DNA from: Thiopseudomonas sp.
Lineage (GTDB): Bacteria > Pseudomonadota > Gammaproteobacteria > Pseudomonadales > Pseudomonadaceae
Length of the DNA: 5,362 bases
NCBI GenBank assembly: GCA_023228985.1
Contig: JALOAC010000059.1
Coordinates: 1-5,362, forward strand
Direction of reading: 5' to 3'
Below, in pieces: positions 1-5,362 of this stretch (position 1 is its first letter; the number at the start of each line of letters is the position of its first letter). Below the pieces are notes generated by a model that did no database searches, was not told the origin of the DNA, and saw only the letters and a program-made list of their open reading frames with translations. A program made the position numbers and the translations under genes.

Positions 1-827
1 TAAAGCTCCAGCAGGTCGGCATAGCTGGGCTCATGCATCTGTAACTCAGTCGCCTGCACTGCCAGCTCCACATCGGTTTTAATGGTTGCCAGTTGACGGG
101 ATAAATACGCTTGGTCTTTGTGTTCAACCAGCTTTGCCGCCAATGTTTTTGCGCCACGAATGGGCAGCTCAGCGACTTTATCCAGATTGGCATAGATGGA
201 GTCCATATCGCCCAAGCCTTGCAGCAAACCCAAAGCGGTTTTCTCGCCCACGCTGGGCACACCGGGAATGTTGTCAGACTTGTCGCCCATTAATGCCAAG
301 AAATCGATAATAAGCTCAGGGCCAATGCCGTACTTTTCTTTCACCCCAGCTTCGTCTGTCGCGGTGTTGTACATGGTGTTAACCAAGGTAACCCGCTCGG
401 TGACCAGTTGCGCCATGTCTTTATCACCGGTGGAGATCACTACCAGCATATTTTGGCTGCACGCCTCTAACGCCAAAGTGCCAATCACATCATCCGCTTC
501 CACGCCCTCAACACACAGCAACGGAAAGCCTTCTGCCTGCACACACTGATGCAAAGGCTCGATTTGCACGCGTAAATCATCGGGCATAGGTGGGCGCTGG
601 GCTTTGTATTGCTCAAACAGTGCATCACGAAAAGTAGGCCCTTTGGCATCAAACACTACCGTAATCACGCTGTCCGGATACTGCTTGCGCAGACTGCGCA
701 GCATGTTTAACACACCACGAACCGCCCCCGTTGGCTGCCCGCTAGAGGTTGATAACGGCGGCAAAGCAAAGTACGCACGGTACAAATAGGAAGAACCATC
801 AACCAACACTAACGGGGACGCAGACAT
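1..827 (-). CDS. polA: DNA polymerase I, N-terminal 5'-nuclease part (partial, cut by left edge)
   Basis: This is the beginning of DNA polymerase I, which removes RNA primers and fills gaps in DNA replication and repair. Only the first 275 codons of a protein usually about 900 residues long are present, so just the 5'-3' exonuclease (FEN-like) domain is visible. Its metal-binding acidic residues are all in place: Asp10 in VDGSSYLYRAYF, Asp60 in VVFDAKGPTFR, Glu110/Asp112/Asp113 in GVEADDVIG, Asp135/Asp137 in STGDKDMAQL, and Asp182/Asp185 in MGDKSDNIPGVPSVGEK, which leads into the helix-hairpin-helix that grips DNA. The flexible arch region (TFRDALFEQYKAQRP) is also recognisable. The ATG at 827-825 is preferred because the conserved VDGSSY motif begins eight codons later and an AAAGG ribosome site lies nine bases upstream. 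The frame is open to the window edge. The 3'-5' exonuclease-like and polymerase domains would lie to the left, outside the window. The gene is divergent from the DUF2782 gene. Confidence 0.97.
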   Translation of the reverse strand, partial: MSASPLVLVDGSSYLYRAYFALPPLSTSSGQPTGAVRGVLNMLRSLRKQYPDSVITVVFDAKGPTFRDALFEQYKAQRPPMPDDLRVQIEPLHQCVQAEGFPLLCVEGVEADDVIGTLALEACSQNMLVVISTGDKDMAQLVTERVTLVNTMYNTATDEAGVKEKYGIGPELIIDFLALMGDKSDNIPGVPSVGEKTALGLLQGLGDMDSIYANLDKVAELPIRGAKTLAAKLVEHKDQAYLSRQLATIKTDVELAVQATELQMHEPSYADLLEL

Positions 828-836
828 ATTTAACAA

Positions 837-841
837 CCTTT
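837..841 (-). promoter_or_regulatory. Ribosome binding site of polA
   Basis: On the minus strand this reads AAAGG, nine bases before the ATG at 827. It supports that start codon for polA. Confidence 0.6.
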
Positions 842-850
842 ATTATTAGT

Positions 851-870
851 CGTGATAACAGACAATCACG
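851..870. repeat. 20-base inverted repeat in the polA leader
   Basis: Perfect six-base arms CGTGAT and ATCACG are separated by eight bases. The dyad lies 9 bases upstream of the polA ribosome site, so in the polA transcript it would form a small hairpin, or in DNA it could be an operator. The half-sites resemble CRP half-sites (GTGA/TCAC), but the gap between them is ten bases rather than six, so it is not a standard CRP site. Its function is unknown. Confidence 0.45.
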
Positions 871-881
871 GACAAATTAGC

Positions 882-898
882 AGACCCTCTAAGGGTTT
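882..898. repeat. Small hairpin between the divergent genes
   Basis: ACCCT (884-888) and AGGGT (892-896) pair around a three-base loop. One G-T and one A-T pair extend the stem outward to 882-898. On the plus strand it is followed only by one more T and then a G, so it is a poor terminator, and no plus-strand gene lies upstream of it. On the minus strand it would sit in the polA leader if transcription starts near 895. Confidence 0.3.
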
Positions 899-901
899 TG
901 C

Positions 902-909
902 AGTATATT
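902..909. promoter_or_regulatory. Possible overlapping -10 elements of the divergent promoters
   Basis: The sequence AGTATATT can be read as TATATT on the plus strand (904-909, toward the DUF2782 gene) and as TATACT on the minus strand (907-902, toward polA). Both resemble the sigma-70 -10 box. I see no convincing -35 box at the right distance in either direction, so this is only a candidate. Confidence 0.25.
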
Positions 910-954
910 ACATTCTCAACATCTATGACTTAGCTGTCTTGCAGCTGCCCAAAT

Positions 955-959
955 AAGGA
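955..959 (+). promoter_or_regulatory. Ribosome binding site of the DUF2782 gene
   Basis: AAGGA lies seven bases before the ATG at 967. This is a good Shine-Dalgarno match and fixes the start of the small exported protein. Confidence 0.7.
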
Positions 960-966
960 CATCGCC

Positions 967-1254
967 ATGTTCAAATATCTCCAACAATTCTTACTGCTAG
1001 GCGCACTTGCTTGCGCACCTTTCTGGGCGAGCGCACAGACTGACTCTCTGGGCGAGCCCGAAGTAACCATTATCCAGCAAGGTGAGCAAAAAATTGAGGA
1101 ATACCGCGTCAATGGCTTTTTGTATGCCGTAAAAGTTACGCCTAAGGTAGGTCCTGCGTACTTTTTAGTGCGCGCTGAGGGTGAAGGCGAGAACTTTTAT
1201 CACTCTGGCAAACCTGAGCTACGCATCCCTTCTTGGAAAATCTTTACCTGGTAA
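967..1254 (+). CDS. DUF2782 family exported protein, function unknown
   Basis: This 95-residue protein fits the DUF2782 family, small exported proteins of gammaproteobacteria with no established function. It starts with a signal peptide: Lys3, a hydrophobic stretch at about 8-20, and a likely cleavage site ASA|Q after residue 23. The mature part of about 72 residues shows the family pattern as I remember it: EVTIIQQGEQKIEEYRVNG, then LYAVKVTPKVGPAYFLV, and a closing IPSWKIFTW. It probably folds as a small beta-rich periplasmic domain (inference). Residues 13-16 (ALAC) loosely satisfy the permissive lipobox pattern, so a lipoprotein with Cys16 as the modified residue is possible, but the type I site looks better. 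In P. aeruginosa I recall the homologue lying between polA and thrB. Here polA is in the expected divergent position, but the downstream neighbour is a convergent channel gene. Family assignment is from memory of the motif pattern. Confidence 0.85.
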   Translation: MFKYLQQFLLLGALACAPFWASAQTDSLGEPEVTIIQQGEQKIEEYRVNGFLYAVKVTPKVGPAYFLVRAEGEGENFYHSGKPELRIPSWKIFTW

Positions 1255-1266
1255 AGACTAAACCAC

Positions 1267-1321
1267 TGCAGCCCAGAGCCGGATTGTATGTCGTCATGAC
1301 ATCAATCTTGCTCTGACTGCA
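1267..1321. terminator. Long imperfect hairpin between convergent genes, probable bidirectional terminator
   Basis: Four arm pairs nest around one centre: TGCAG/CTGCA (1267-1271 with 1317-1321), CAGAGC/GCTCTG (1274-1279 with 1310-1315), GATTG/CAATC (1282-1286 with 1303-1307) and ATGTC/GACAT (1288-1292 with 1298-1302). This gives 21 Watson-Crick pairs, small internal loops and a five-base loop. It starts 12 bases after the DUF2782 stop and covers the stop and last codons of mscK. There is no long T run on either side; the minus-strand exit has only a modest T-rich stretch (GGTTTAGTCTTT). It may terminate both transcripts or protect their 3' ends. The pairing is seen directly; the role is inferred. 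Confidence 0.5.
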
Positions 1322-4300
1322 ACTTATCTAAAGTGCGTTGCTCAGTGCTCCAGTGCGCTTGATTGCCCTGCTCGTTCTTAATAAACACATCCAACTGCTT
1401 AAAGGCCATCTCAATTTTATACTCGCGAAAGCGCACCACAAGTTGATTGAGCACCTCATCAATGGACGGGTTACGATCGCCCAATTCACGCACGTGATAA
1501 CGTAGCTCATGGTCAAAGGTACTTTCGCTGATACCTAAAAACAGCACTGCAGGCTCTGGATCGTTCATAATTCGCGCATTTTCCTGCAGCGTTTGCAGCA
1601 TCAACTTACGCGCCAAATCCAGATCGGTGTCGTACGCTAAACCTATATTAACCACCACTCGGGTCACAGTATCTGTTAGCGACCAGTTGATCAGTCGCTC
1701 TGTTACGAACACCTTGTTCGGAACAATAATTTCCTTGCGGTCAAAGTCAATAATGGTCGTGGCTCGAATACGAATACGGTTAACTGTTCCAGACAGATTA
1801 CCAATGGTGACCACATCGCCAATACGCACCGGCCGCTCAAATAAGATGATTAAACCCGAAACAAAGTTGGCAAATATTTCCTGCAAACCAAAACCCAAAC
1901 CAACAGATAAAGCCGCTACCAGCCATTGCAGCTTGCTCCAGCTTACGCCCAACACAGCCAAGGTCATGACAAAACCAGCCGACACCGTTGCGTAGGTCAA
2001 CAGCCTAATAGCCGCATACGCACTGCCTTGCGCAAGATTCAATCTGGAAAAAAACAATACTTCCAACAATCCCGGCAGGTTGCGCGCCAGCATCGCGGTC
2101 ATGGCCACAATAACCGCTGCATTCAGCAAATCGCGCAGGCTAAGAATCGCTTGCGAGGCGCTCAAATCATTACTGAACCTATCCTCATACAAAACAACAT
2201 TATCTAAATAGGCGAACAGCGAAATCACATCAGCCCAAACCCAATAGATACCCGCCGCCAACGTGAGCAGTAAGAGTAGGCGGACCAAGCGCAAGGACTG
2301 CTGATTAACCTCGCTTATATTTAGTCCCATCCTATCCTGCGACTGCTCAGCCTCGTTTGCCTCCTGCTGATTGCTACGTGCTTTTTCAGCACGCTGCCAA
2401 GCCAAGCGGCGCGCTGCAATAATCAAACCGCGCTCCAGCATAGCCTGCATAATTATCCATACCACCAGCAATACCAGCGTGGTTAGCAAACGCTCAGTTA
2501 GCTGCAAGACGGTGTAGTAATAACCTGAGGCTAAAGCGCCAACAAACAATAGCGGTAATAGTGCTAAAAACATGCCAAAGCCACGTGCCCACCAAGGCAA
2601 AGGCTCTTCCACATATTTGTGCAACACAGCGCTACCCAGTAAAAAACTTAAGGCCAGTAAACCCACTGCCAACAACACCGAACCCAGCACGTCCTCGCTC
2701 AGATTCGACAGGCTCGCCTGCGCCAAAGGCACCACTAAAGCTAACAGCCACACCACCAACGCCAGCCACGCCACGCGCTTACGTAAAAACTCCACCTGTC
2801 GTGCTGGCCAAGCAAAATGCACCTGCGCTACGCCCTGCTTGGCCAGTAAACGGTAGGCAATGGAAAACACCAGTCCCAGCTTAGCCATATTGAGCAAAGC
2901 CGTACCAAACTCATAGGCGACTGATTGCGTGTGCAGCTGCGCCAACCAGCCTGCTGTAGCAAACAGCGCGGCAATAGGTAGCGATACCACTGCTACCGCC
3001 AATACTGCCAGCGGTGTATAAAACTGTCGATCGCGCAGATAATGTCCAATACTGGCTTGGGTATTCTGTACCTGCACACGCAAGCCAGTGCGCTTCCACA
3101 ATACCAGCAGAGTTAATAGCAATACGGGGAAAAAACTCAGAACATTATCACGCCAAACTGGCCATAACTCGGCAAACACAGTGCCGATATCAATAGCGCG
3201 CCACTGTTGCTTGAGCTGCGCAGGCAAACCTGTAAACCAACCCCGATCAACGGCCTTATTACTTGGCACCCAAAACATTTGCTCATCTAAAATGATATGC
3301 AGCATTTTGGCGGTCGATTGCAGCTGCTTTTGATTAAGCTGCACTCTAATCGCTTCACTTAAATACGCATTCAGTTCGTGATTGAGTCTTTGTAACAGTT
3401 CACTGCGTGCGTTCACTAAACCCAGCAAGTCAGTGCGTAATTGCGGATTATCTTCAGCTAACGGCCGCAGCATGCTGTCGACATACTCTTGGGGGCGTTG
3501 TACGGTTTCGCGTAATTGTCTAAGCTCAAACTGATACAACCGCGTATCCGCGATTTGCTCAGTAAGGCGCTGGTCAAAACTTAGTTGCGGCAAGGCTTGT
3601 TTTTGCTGATACAGAATCTTCGCCAGCAGCAAACTGCCCTGTAAAACGCTAATTTGTTCTTCCAGTGCCTGTTCGATTTGCTGCACGTTTTCTAACTGTT
3701 GGCGTACCTGTAAGCTTTTTTGGGTCAGCTGATTGCGCCGCTCGGTAATGGTAAGCAGATAATCCGACAGTTTCAGGTTAAGACTACTTTCTTTCAGTAG
3801 CAGTGCATCTTCACCGGCTTTTTCCACACCCAAAGACTGTTCTTGCACGGCCAGCTCTGAAGCTGCCTGACGCCTATTGTTAAGTATTTCTTGCAAGGCA
3901 ACTAAGTAGCTTTCTTGCACCTGCACTTTGGCAGCGAGTAACTCTCTATTACTACTGGCCAAATCCTGCAGCACGCTATTACCAGCCAGCTCCGCCTGAT
4001 TGAGCTTATTACGCTCCTGCAGCGCCCCCAGCTCAGCTTGCAGCCGATCCATGGTTTCAGGTAGCAACAAAGCCTTGCCGCCCTCTTTACCGCTCTTAAT
4101 CTGCGCATTAATTTCTTGGATACGTTTTTGATTGCTACCGACTTCGATTTGCGCACGCTCTGGACGGGTTTGCGTACGGATAATTAACGCACTGGCATCA
4201 TTGAGTTCTTTCTGCCAAAACTCCAGCTGCTGGTTTTGGTCTGCGACCAACTGTTCTAATTGTAAAATCGTTAAATTTTGTGGGACCTGTTTATCCGCTT

Positions 4301-4592
4301 GCCGTGCTAATTGCGCCAGCGCTTGCTTGTTTTGCTGAATTTGTTGCGGTGCTTGGCTGAGTTGCTGCTCTAGGCTGGTCTGCGCTTTTTGCGCACGCTC
4401 GATCGCATCAAGCCACACCAAAGTTTGCTCTAGAGTTTGCTGGGCTAATTGCTGCTCGGTTTCAGGCAGTTTGCGCTCGCTTAAAGTAGCAAGATTTTTT
4501 TTGATAAAATCAATGCTCGGCACCGCCGCCGTTGCCTGCATTGCGCCGCATATAAGCAGTAAAACCAGAAGAACTCTGCGCCACACCCGCAT
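1302..4592 (-). CDS. mscK: Large mechanosensitive channel of the MscK (KefA) type
   Basis: This is an inner-membrane channel that opens when osmotic downshock stretches the membrane and releases K+ and other small solutes. Its 1096 residues (from the ATG at 4592) match the size of E. coli MscK. A signal peptide (1-22, cleavage ATA|A) is followed by a long periplasmic region (about 23-480), rich in Gln and Leu and predicted coiled coil, matching the MscS_porin domain. Next come eleven membrane segments at about 483-499, 527-547, 561-583, 607-626, 635-658, 670-694, 700-718, 767-790, 823-845, 862-882 and 889-918. A charged, Arg-rich loop at 726-765 is cytoplasmic by this count. The last segment is the pore helix, with the Gly/Ala pattern SVGLGFGLQEIFANF. 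The MscS beta domain follows: FERPVRIGD (918-926), DFDRKEIIVPNK (949-960), then TERLINWSLTD and the vestibule to LDVFIKNEQG. These motifs are closer to MscK than to plain MscS or YjeP (MscM). A GTG at 4604, four codons upstream, is an alternative start. It is probably cotranscribed with nhaP2 upstream. Confidence 0.93.
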   Translation of the reverse strand: MRVWRRVLLVLLLICGAMQATAAVPSIDFIKKNLATLSERKLPETEQQLAQQTLEQTLVWLDAIERAQKAQTSLEQQLSQAPQQIQQNKQALAQLARQADKQVPQNLTILQLEQLVADQNQQLEFWQKELNDASALIIRTQTRPERAQIEVGSNQKRIQEINAQIKSGKEGGKALLLPETMDRLQAELGALQERNKLNQAELAGNSVLQDLASSNRELLAAKVQVQESYLVALQEILNNRRQAASELAVQEQSLGVEKAGEDALLLKESSLNLKLSDYLLTITERRNQLTQKSLQVRQQLENVQQIEQALEEQISVLQGSLLLAKILYQQKQALPQLSFDQRLTEQIADTRLYQFELRQLRETVQRPQEYVDSMLRPLAEDNPQLRTDLLGLVNARSELLQRLNHELNAYLSEAIRVQLNQKQLQSTAKMLHIILDEQMFWVPSNKAVDRGWFTGLPAQLKQQWRAIDIGTVFAELWPVWRDNVLSFFPVLLLTLLVLWKRTGLRVQVQNTQASIGHYLRDRQFYTPLAVLAVAVVSLPIAALFATAGWLAQLHTQSVAYEFGTALLNMAKLGLVFSIAYRLLAKQGVAQVHFAWPARQVEFLRKRVAWLALVVWLLALVVPLAQASLSNLSEDVLGSVLLAVGLLALSFLLGSAVLHKYVEEPLPWWARGFGMFLALLPLLFVGALASGYYYTVLQLTERLLTTLVLLVVWIIMQAMLERGLIIAARRLAWQRAEKARSNQQEANEAEQSQDRMGLNISEVNQQSLRLVRLLLLLTLAAGIYWVWADVISLFAYLDNVVLYEDRFSNDLSASQAILSLRDLLNAAVIVAMTAMLARNLPGLLEVLFFSRLNLAQGSAYAAIRLLTYATVSAGFVMTLAVLGVSWSKLQWLVAALSVGLGFGLQEIFANFVSGLIILFERPVRIGDVVTIGNLSGTVNRIRIRATTIIDFDRKEIIVPNKVFVTERLINWSLTDTVTRVVVNIGLAYDTDLDLARKLMLQTLQENARIMNDPEPAVLFLGISESTFDHELRYHVRELGDRNPSIDEVLNQLVVRFREYKIEMAFKQLDVFIKNEQGNQAHWSTEQRTLDKLQSEQD

Positions 4593-4621
4593 ATTTATAC
4601 CCACTCTGAAAATCCGTTCCT
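4593..4621 (-). promoter_or_regulatory. Ribosome binding region of mscK with two competing starts
   Basis: Read on the minus strand, GAGTGGG (4606-4600) stands seven bases before the ATG at 4592 and can serve as a weak ribosome site. The same stretch contains an in-frame GTG (4604-4602), which itself has CGGA (4616-4613) eight bases upstream and AGGAA (4621-4617) twelve bases upstream. The ATG gives a compact signal peptide starting MRVWRRVLL, and I prefer it. The GTG adds only MGIN and does not change the predicted protein's localisation. Confidence 0.4.
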
Positions 4622-4629
4622 GTTGATAC

Positions 4630-4665
4630 CGCTCAGTTTCTATTTAGCAGCCTAGGAATTGAGCG
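4630..4665. repeat. Inverted repeat in the nhaP2-mscK spacer
   Basis: CGCTCA (4630-4635) and TGAGCG (4660-4665) are exact complements separated by 24 bases. It begins just after the nhaP2 stop. The loop is long and no T run follows on the minus strand, so it is not a convincing terminator. It could slow transcription or mark a processing site between the two genes, or be chance. The loop contains the palindrome CCTAGG (4651-4656). Confidence 0.3.
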
Positions 4666-4667
4666 TA

Positions 4668-5362
4668 CTAAATCACAGCGTCCTTGGTGTCAGGAAAACG
4701 CAAACCCACTTTACTGACCTTATCATTTTCCATTTCCACAACGACCCAAGTTAAGCCCTGCCAGTCGGTGTAGTCACCCACTACCGCCTCACCACCTACG
4801 GCCTCACTAATAAAATCAGAAAGACTTTCTTTAGCGTTGCGTCCTTTCAAATCCAGCCCATACACAGCAGCCACATCACCCAGTTGCGCCTGCCCTTGCA
4901 AAACAAAGTCACCAAAGAAACGCTTATCCAATCCTCGATCCGGCGCTTCACTAAATAAGCGGCCCAGTGCCGGCAAGTCCTCGTCGTGACCAATCACGCA
5001 TAAAATATCATCTACTTCCAGGCGGGTACTACCGGTGGGGTGCAACAGGCAGTTGTTACGAAATAAAGCAGCTATTCGTGTTCCGGTAGGCATTTTTAGT
5101 TCACGCAGTTGCGCGCCAATACACCACTTTTCACGCTTAAGCTTATAAACAAACAACTCCCACTGGCTGGTGGGATAAATCTCTAAACCCGCACGGGATA
5201 TGGGGGCAGGCGCAGGTGGTACTTCTACTCTGGCTTTACGTGCAGCCCAAGACAAAGTCGAACCCTGCACAATCAGTGATACCAAGACAATAAAGAAGGC
5301 TACGTTAAAAAACAGCTGCGCGTTTGGCAACCCATAAACCAACGGGAACACCGCCAAAATAA
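4668..5362 (-). CDS. nhaP2: K+/H+ antiporter NhaP2, C-terminal part (partial, cut by right edge)
   Basis: This is the last 230 codons of a CPA1-family cation/proton antiporter, whose full length is usually about 570-580 residues. NhaP2 (CvrA) exchanges cytoplasmic K+ (and Na+ in some species) for H+ and protects cells under K+ or pH stress. The fragment begins in the membrane domain: AVFPLVYGLPNAQLFFNVAF and the last helix FFIVLVSLIVQG, then SWAARKARVEVPP, which closely resembles E. coli NhaP2 as I remember it. A cytoplasmic TrkA-C/RCK_C domain follows (fragment residues about 77-135, with WCIGAQLRELKMP, RIAALFRNN, LLHPTGSTRL and ILCVIG). After RFFGDFVL comes a CorC/HlyC-type transporter-associated domain (about 150-223, with VVGDYTDWQGLTW and VSKVGLRFP). 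TAG stops it at 4668. The true start lies outside the window; the codon at 5357 is an internal Leu (TTG), not a start. It precedes mscK on the same strand. Confidence 0.94.
   Translation of the reverse strand, partial: ILAVFPLVYGLPNAQLFFNVAFFIVLVSLIVQGSTLSWAARKARVEVPPAPAPISRAGLEIYPTSQWELFVYKLKREKWCIGAQLRELKMPTGTRIAALFRNNCLLHPTGSTRLEVDDILCVIGHDEDLPALGRLFSEAPDRGLDKRFFGDFVLQGQAQLGDVAAVYGLDLKGRNAKESLSDFISEAVGGEAVVGDYTDWQGLTWVVVEMENDKVSKVGLRFPDTKDAVI

Noticed and set aside
196..549. 117-codon open frame on the plus strand
   Set aside because: It is antisense to polA, whose frame there encodes unmistakable nuclease motifs; the translated product shows no family features.
851..870. CRP-type binding site
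   Set aside because: The GTGA and TCAC half-sites are ten bases apart instead of six, so the geometry does not fit CRP or Vfr.
930..1112. 60-codon open frame on the minus strand
   Set aside because: It overlaps the DUF2782 gene, which has a good ribosome site, signal peptide and family motifs; the antisense product has none.
1627..1995. 122-codon open frame on the plus strand
   Set aside because: It is antisense to the most conserved part of mscK (pore helix and beta domain), so its openness reflects the codon pattern of the real gene.
2561..2884. 107- and 94-codon open frames on the plus strand
   Set aside because: They are low-complexity Pro/Thr/Ala-rich translations antisense to the membrane segments of mscK and have no supporting ribosome site or motif.
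4520..4560. Lipoprotein signal in MscK (LLIC near the N-terminus)
   Set aside because: The residue before the Cys is Ile, not Gly, Ala or Ser, so the lipobox rule is broken; a normal type I cleavage site follows at ATA|A.
1..5362. CRISPR array, insertion sequence, tRNA, prophage or defence gene
   Set aside because: I saw no regularly spaced repeats, transposase motifs, terminal inverted repeats, tRNA-like cloverleaf or accessory-type genes; nearly all the sequence is covered by conserved housekeeping and transport genes.

Overview
The window is ordinary chromosomal DNA of a gammaproteobacterium, most likely of the Pseudomonas lineage. The evidence is protein-level: a DUF2782-type small exported protein divergent from polA, and an NhaP2-type antiporter followed by an MscK-type channel, are both arrangements I recall from pseudomonads. 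Base composition looks close to 50% G+C by eye, lower than most Pseudomonas, so a lower-GC member of Pseudomonadaceae is a reasonable guess. This is inference from memory, not a search.

Layout from left to right: (1) positions 1-827, minus strand, the first 275 codons of polA (DNA polymerase I, 5'-nuclease domain), cut by the left edge. (2) 828-966, a divergent intergenic region with two small inverted repeats and AT-rich -10-like sequence. (3) 967-1254, plus strand, a 95-residue exported DUF2782-family protein of unknown function. (4) 1255-1301, a short gap between convergent genes; a long imperfect hairpin (1267-1321) fills most of it and runs over the stop codon of the next gene. (5) 1302-4592, minus strand, a giant mechanosensitive channel of the MscK (KefA) type, complete from signal peptide to cytoplasmic vestibule. 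(6) 4593-4667, a short spacer. (7) 4668-5362, minus strand, the C-terminal 230 codons of the K+/H+ antiporter NhaP2 (CvrA), whose start lies beyond the right edge.

The genes fall into two units. polA and the DUF2782 gene share a divergent control region but have no evident common role. nhaP2 and mscK lie head to tail, with 75 bases between the stop and the chosen start, and probably form one transcript. Both act on cytoplasmic K+ and osmotic balance: NhaP2 exchanges K+ for H+, and MscK opens under membrane tension and is known in E. coli to respond to external K+. The convergent hairpin probably separates the two units.

I found no undescribed system here. The points worth a second look are the convergent hairpin, the apparent join of two gene neighbourhoods that I remember as separate in P. 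aeruginosa, the dyads in the polA leader, the start codon of mscK, and the uncharacterised DUF2782 protein.
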